NCBI GenBank assembly: GCA_035604035.1
Contig: DATNJF010000325.1
Location: 1-5,600, forward strand
Direction: 5' to 3'
DNA: 5,600 nt
From: DATARH01 sp035604035
GTDB lineage: Bacteria > Pseudomonadota > Alphaproteobacteria > ATCC43930 > CGMCC-115725
The position numbers and the translations under genes are program-made. Numbering within the stretch: position 1 is the stretch's first letter; each line of letters opens with the position of its first letter. The notes below the pieces were generated by a model. It was not told the DNA's origin and searched no databases. It saw only the letters and a program-made list of their open reading frames with translations. Of this stretch, positions 4,004 to 5,600 are shown in pieces.

Positions 4004-5600
4004 TAGTTTGAGTGATGGACGAGGAAATCTTCGCCGCGACTGTAGGCGACCGGCACTTGCATCTGATTGATCAGCTTTTTGGTCAGCAAGGGCAGCTCGG
4101 AGGTCGAATAAGTCAGAAGCTCGTTGGTGGTGATCTGGCCGTTATGCTGTGCATCTGCCTTGCCGCTGACGCCTTGAAGCAGGACGTAGGTAAAGGCGCC
4201 ATGGTGGAGCTGCGGGAATTCCTCGGCCGACTGATCGCGCCGCGCCCCGGCGAGGATCGCCACGCCAGCGTCGCGACCGAGCGAGCGCAAGAGCTTACGA
4301 TCGATCGCGGTCGCGAGGGTATCGACGCTGCCACCCGATTTGCATGAATCGATCAGGATCATGACGCGCTGCGGTCCGACACGGCTGAGCAAATCGCGCC
4401 AGGTCGTCGCGCTGATGCCGGTGCTCTTTATGCCCTCCGGGGTGAACACGAAGTCGTGCGGCAGGAAGTACCAGTCGTCGCCGACAATCTCGCCGTGCCC
4501 GGCCAGATAGACGACGAGGACGTCGTTCGTCGGGGCGTTTTGATAATCCGTGAGCGCCTTGATGATCGCTGAACGAGTCGCGGCTTGGTCGGTCAGCTTC
4601 TTGGCGACTACCTTGCCAAAGACTCCCTGGCTTGCCTGCAGGCTTTGCAGGATCGCCGTCGCGTCGCTGACCCCATAGTCGAGATTGAGACGCGAATCGC
4701 GATATTTGTTGATGCCGACCGTCAGGATATGCAGCGTCGGCAAGCCAGCAGCGGGAGCCGGGGCAGCGGGGGCTGGGGGTGTGGGGCCAGGTGCGGTGGG
4801 AGCCGGCGCAGTCACGACCGCGGGGCCGGCCGAAACATCGATGGTTGCGTGTTCGCCCTCGACCTGCTTCAGGCTGGCGGCGACCGCCTCGAAATGATTG
4901 ACGCCCACGGCAAGCGGAACCCTGTAGGTGCGGATCGTGGTGGCGATGCCGTTCTGCGCCTCCTTGCGCTCACCGGTCTGGCGGGTGGGCGGAACCAGCT
5001 TGCCGTTCTGGAAGAGGCTGATCGAGGCGATACCGCCGCCTTGATCCTGGGCCACGATGGTCACATCGGCACTGCCGGCGCCCGGCTGAGCCAAGACCGT
5101 GACCTTGGGCGGGAGCACGATCCCACCGAAGACCGGCGTCGGCGCAGGCGCGACAAAGCCGCTCGGCGCGCGGATGTAACGGGCGACCAGCCCGGGCTCG
5201 TAGTAGGGCTGCGAGAAATTATCGATCGGCAGCTTCAATTGACTCGCCAGCCACTTGACGTCGTCGACGCCGGAGATCGTGCCGTCGAACCGGCCTTGCG
5301 CATCGACCGCGGTCCAGCCGCTCAGGGTCGAGATGATCTGCACCAGCAGCTCGCCGGTATCGAGATTGCGTACCCGCACGATGCCGTCGTTGCCGCCGGT
5401 GATGACCCGGTGATAGGCGCGATCGATAACGAAGTAACGCGCCGAACCCGGCGCAACGGGAACGTCGAGGACGACCCGGCCGCTTTGCGGGTCGACGATG
5501 GTTAGTTGGCTGCCCGCGTTGCCCACCGTGGCAAGCTGCGCGTCGCTAGCGAACCCGATCGCCGCGAGACCCGCCGGATTGAGCCCATTGACCGCGTCGT
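4003..5600 (-). CDS. WD40-caspase (peptidase C14) protein, N-terminus outside window
   Basis: A 531-codon C-terminal portion; the frame is open to the right edge. Bases 5600-5240 encode the last beta-propeller blades (for example GNDGIVRVRNLDTGELL), ending in the GW-x-DGRFDG-type motif (5319-5281) and PYYEPGLVARYI seen in WD40-caspase proteins. Bases 5112-4825 encode an Ig-like beta-sandwich (AQDQGGGIASISLFQNGK). Bases 4824-4741 encode an Ala/Pro-rich linker. Bases 4740-4006 encode a caspase-fold C14 domain: VGINKY, the catalytic His in YLAGHGE (codon 4497-4495) and the catalytic Cys in LIDSCKSGG (codon 4344-4342). The dyad is intact, so a cysteine protease is expected. The later segments (QSAEEF, GAFTYVLLQG, NGQITTNEL) are typical of the family. 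A GTG at 5526 is not the start, because propeller sequence continues upstream of it. Cleavage preference and cell location cannot be read, since the N-terminus is missing. The stop TAG overlaps the hydrolase start. Confidence 0.93.
   Translation of the reverse strand, partial: DAVNGLNPAGLAAIGFASDAQLATVGNAGSQLTIVDPQSGRVVLDVPVAPGSARYFVIDRAYHRVITGGNDGIVRVRNLDTGELLVQIISTLSGWTAVDAQGRFDGTISGVDDVKWLASQLKLPIDNFSQPYYEPGLVARYIRAPSGFVAPAPTPVFGGIVLPPKVTVLAQPGAGSADVTIVAQDQGGGIASISLFQNGKLVPPTRQTGERKEAQNGIATTIRTYRVPLAVGVNHFEAVAASLKQVEGEHATIDVSAGPAVVTAPAPTAPGPTPPAPAAPAPAAGLPTLHILTVGINKYRDSRLNLDYGVSDATAILQSLQASQGVFGKVVAKKLTDQAATRSAIIKALTDYQNAPTNDVLVVYLAGHGEIVGDDWYFLPHDFVFTPEGIKSTGISATTWRDLLSRVGPQRVMILIDSCKSGGSVDTLATAIDRKLLRSLGRDAGVAILAGARRDQSAEEFPQLHHGAFTYVLLQGVSGKADAQHNGQITTNELLTYSTSELPLLTKKLINQMQVPVAYSRGEDFLVHHSN

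Noticed and set aside
4585..5505. A long plus-strand frame of 306 codons opposite the caspase gene
   Set aside because: It is rich in Arg, Gly, Asp and Ala, with no domain pattern. It is the antisense shadow of a strongly recognisable gene in high-GC DNA.

Overview
The window is GC-rich DNA that looks alphaproteobacterial. Support for this comes from the codon use, from the protein types (a HRDxS-type Ser/Thr kinase with a DUF4384-like tail, a short soluble OmpA-like protein, and a WD40-caspase), and from a TTAA-N7-TTAA sequence that matches the CtrA box of this class. A genus cannot be named from the sequence alone.

Layout. Bases 1-211 hold the 5' part of an unrecognised, helical, coiled-coil-like minus-strand gene that runs off the left edge. 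Bases 212-541 are a non-coding divergent region with the CtrA-like box, nested palindromes and a weak promoter candidate. Bases 542-2398 (+) encode a complete transmembrane Ser/Thr protein kinase with a cytoplasmic kinase domain, one membrane helix, a proline-rich spacer and a periplasmic DUF4384-like tail. Three minus-strand genes converge on it. In transcription order they are a WD40-caspase protein (5600 to 4003, start outside the window), an alpha/beta hydrolase (4003 to 3188, start overlapping the caspase stop as TAGTG), and, after a 143-base gap with its own probable promoter, an OmpA-family peptidoglycan-binding protein (3044 to 2424).

How they may work together (inference). The set pairs a transmembrane kinase with a cell-wall-anchoring protein, a caspase-type cysteine protease with an intact His/Cys dyad, and a Ser hydrolase made in step with the protease. 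Three of the four carry a Pro/Ala-rich tether between domains. The combination resembles an envelope-sensing and effector module: kinase and OmpA would sense, and protease and hydrolase would execute. No published system is identified here. The known pieces are the individual families; their functional linkage is a hypothesis based on gene order, tight overlap and shared architecture. No RNA genes, CRISPR arrays, insertion sequences or transposases were seen.
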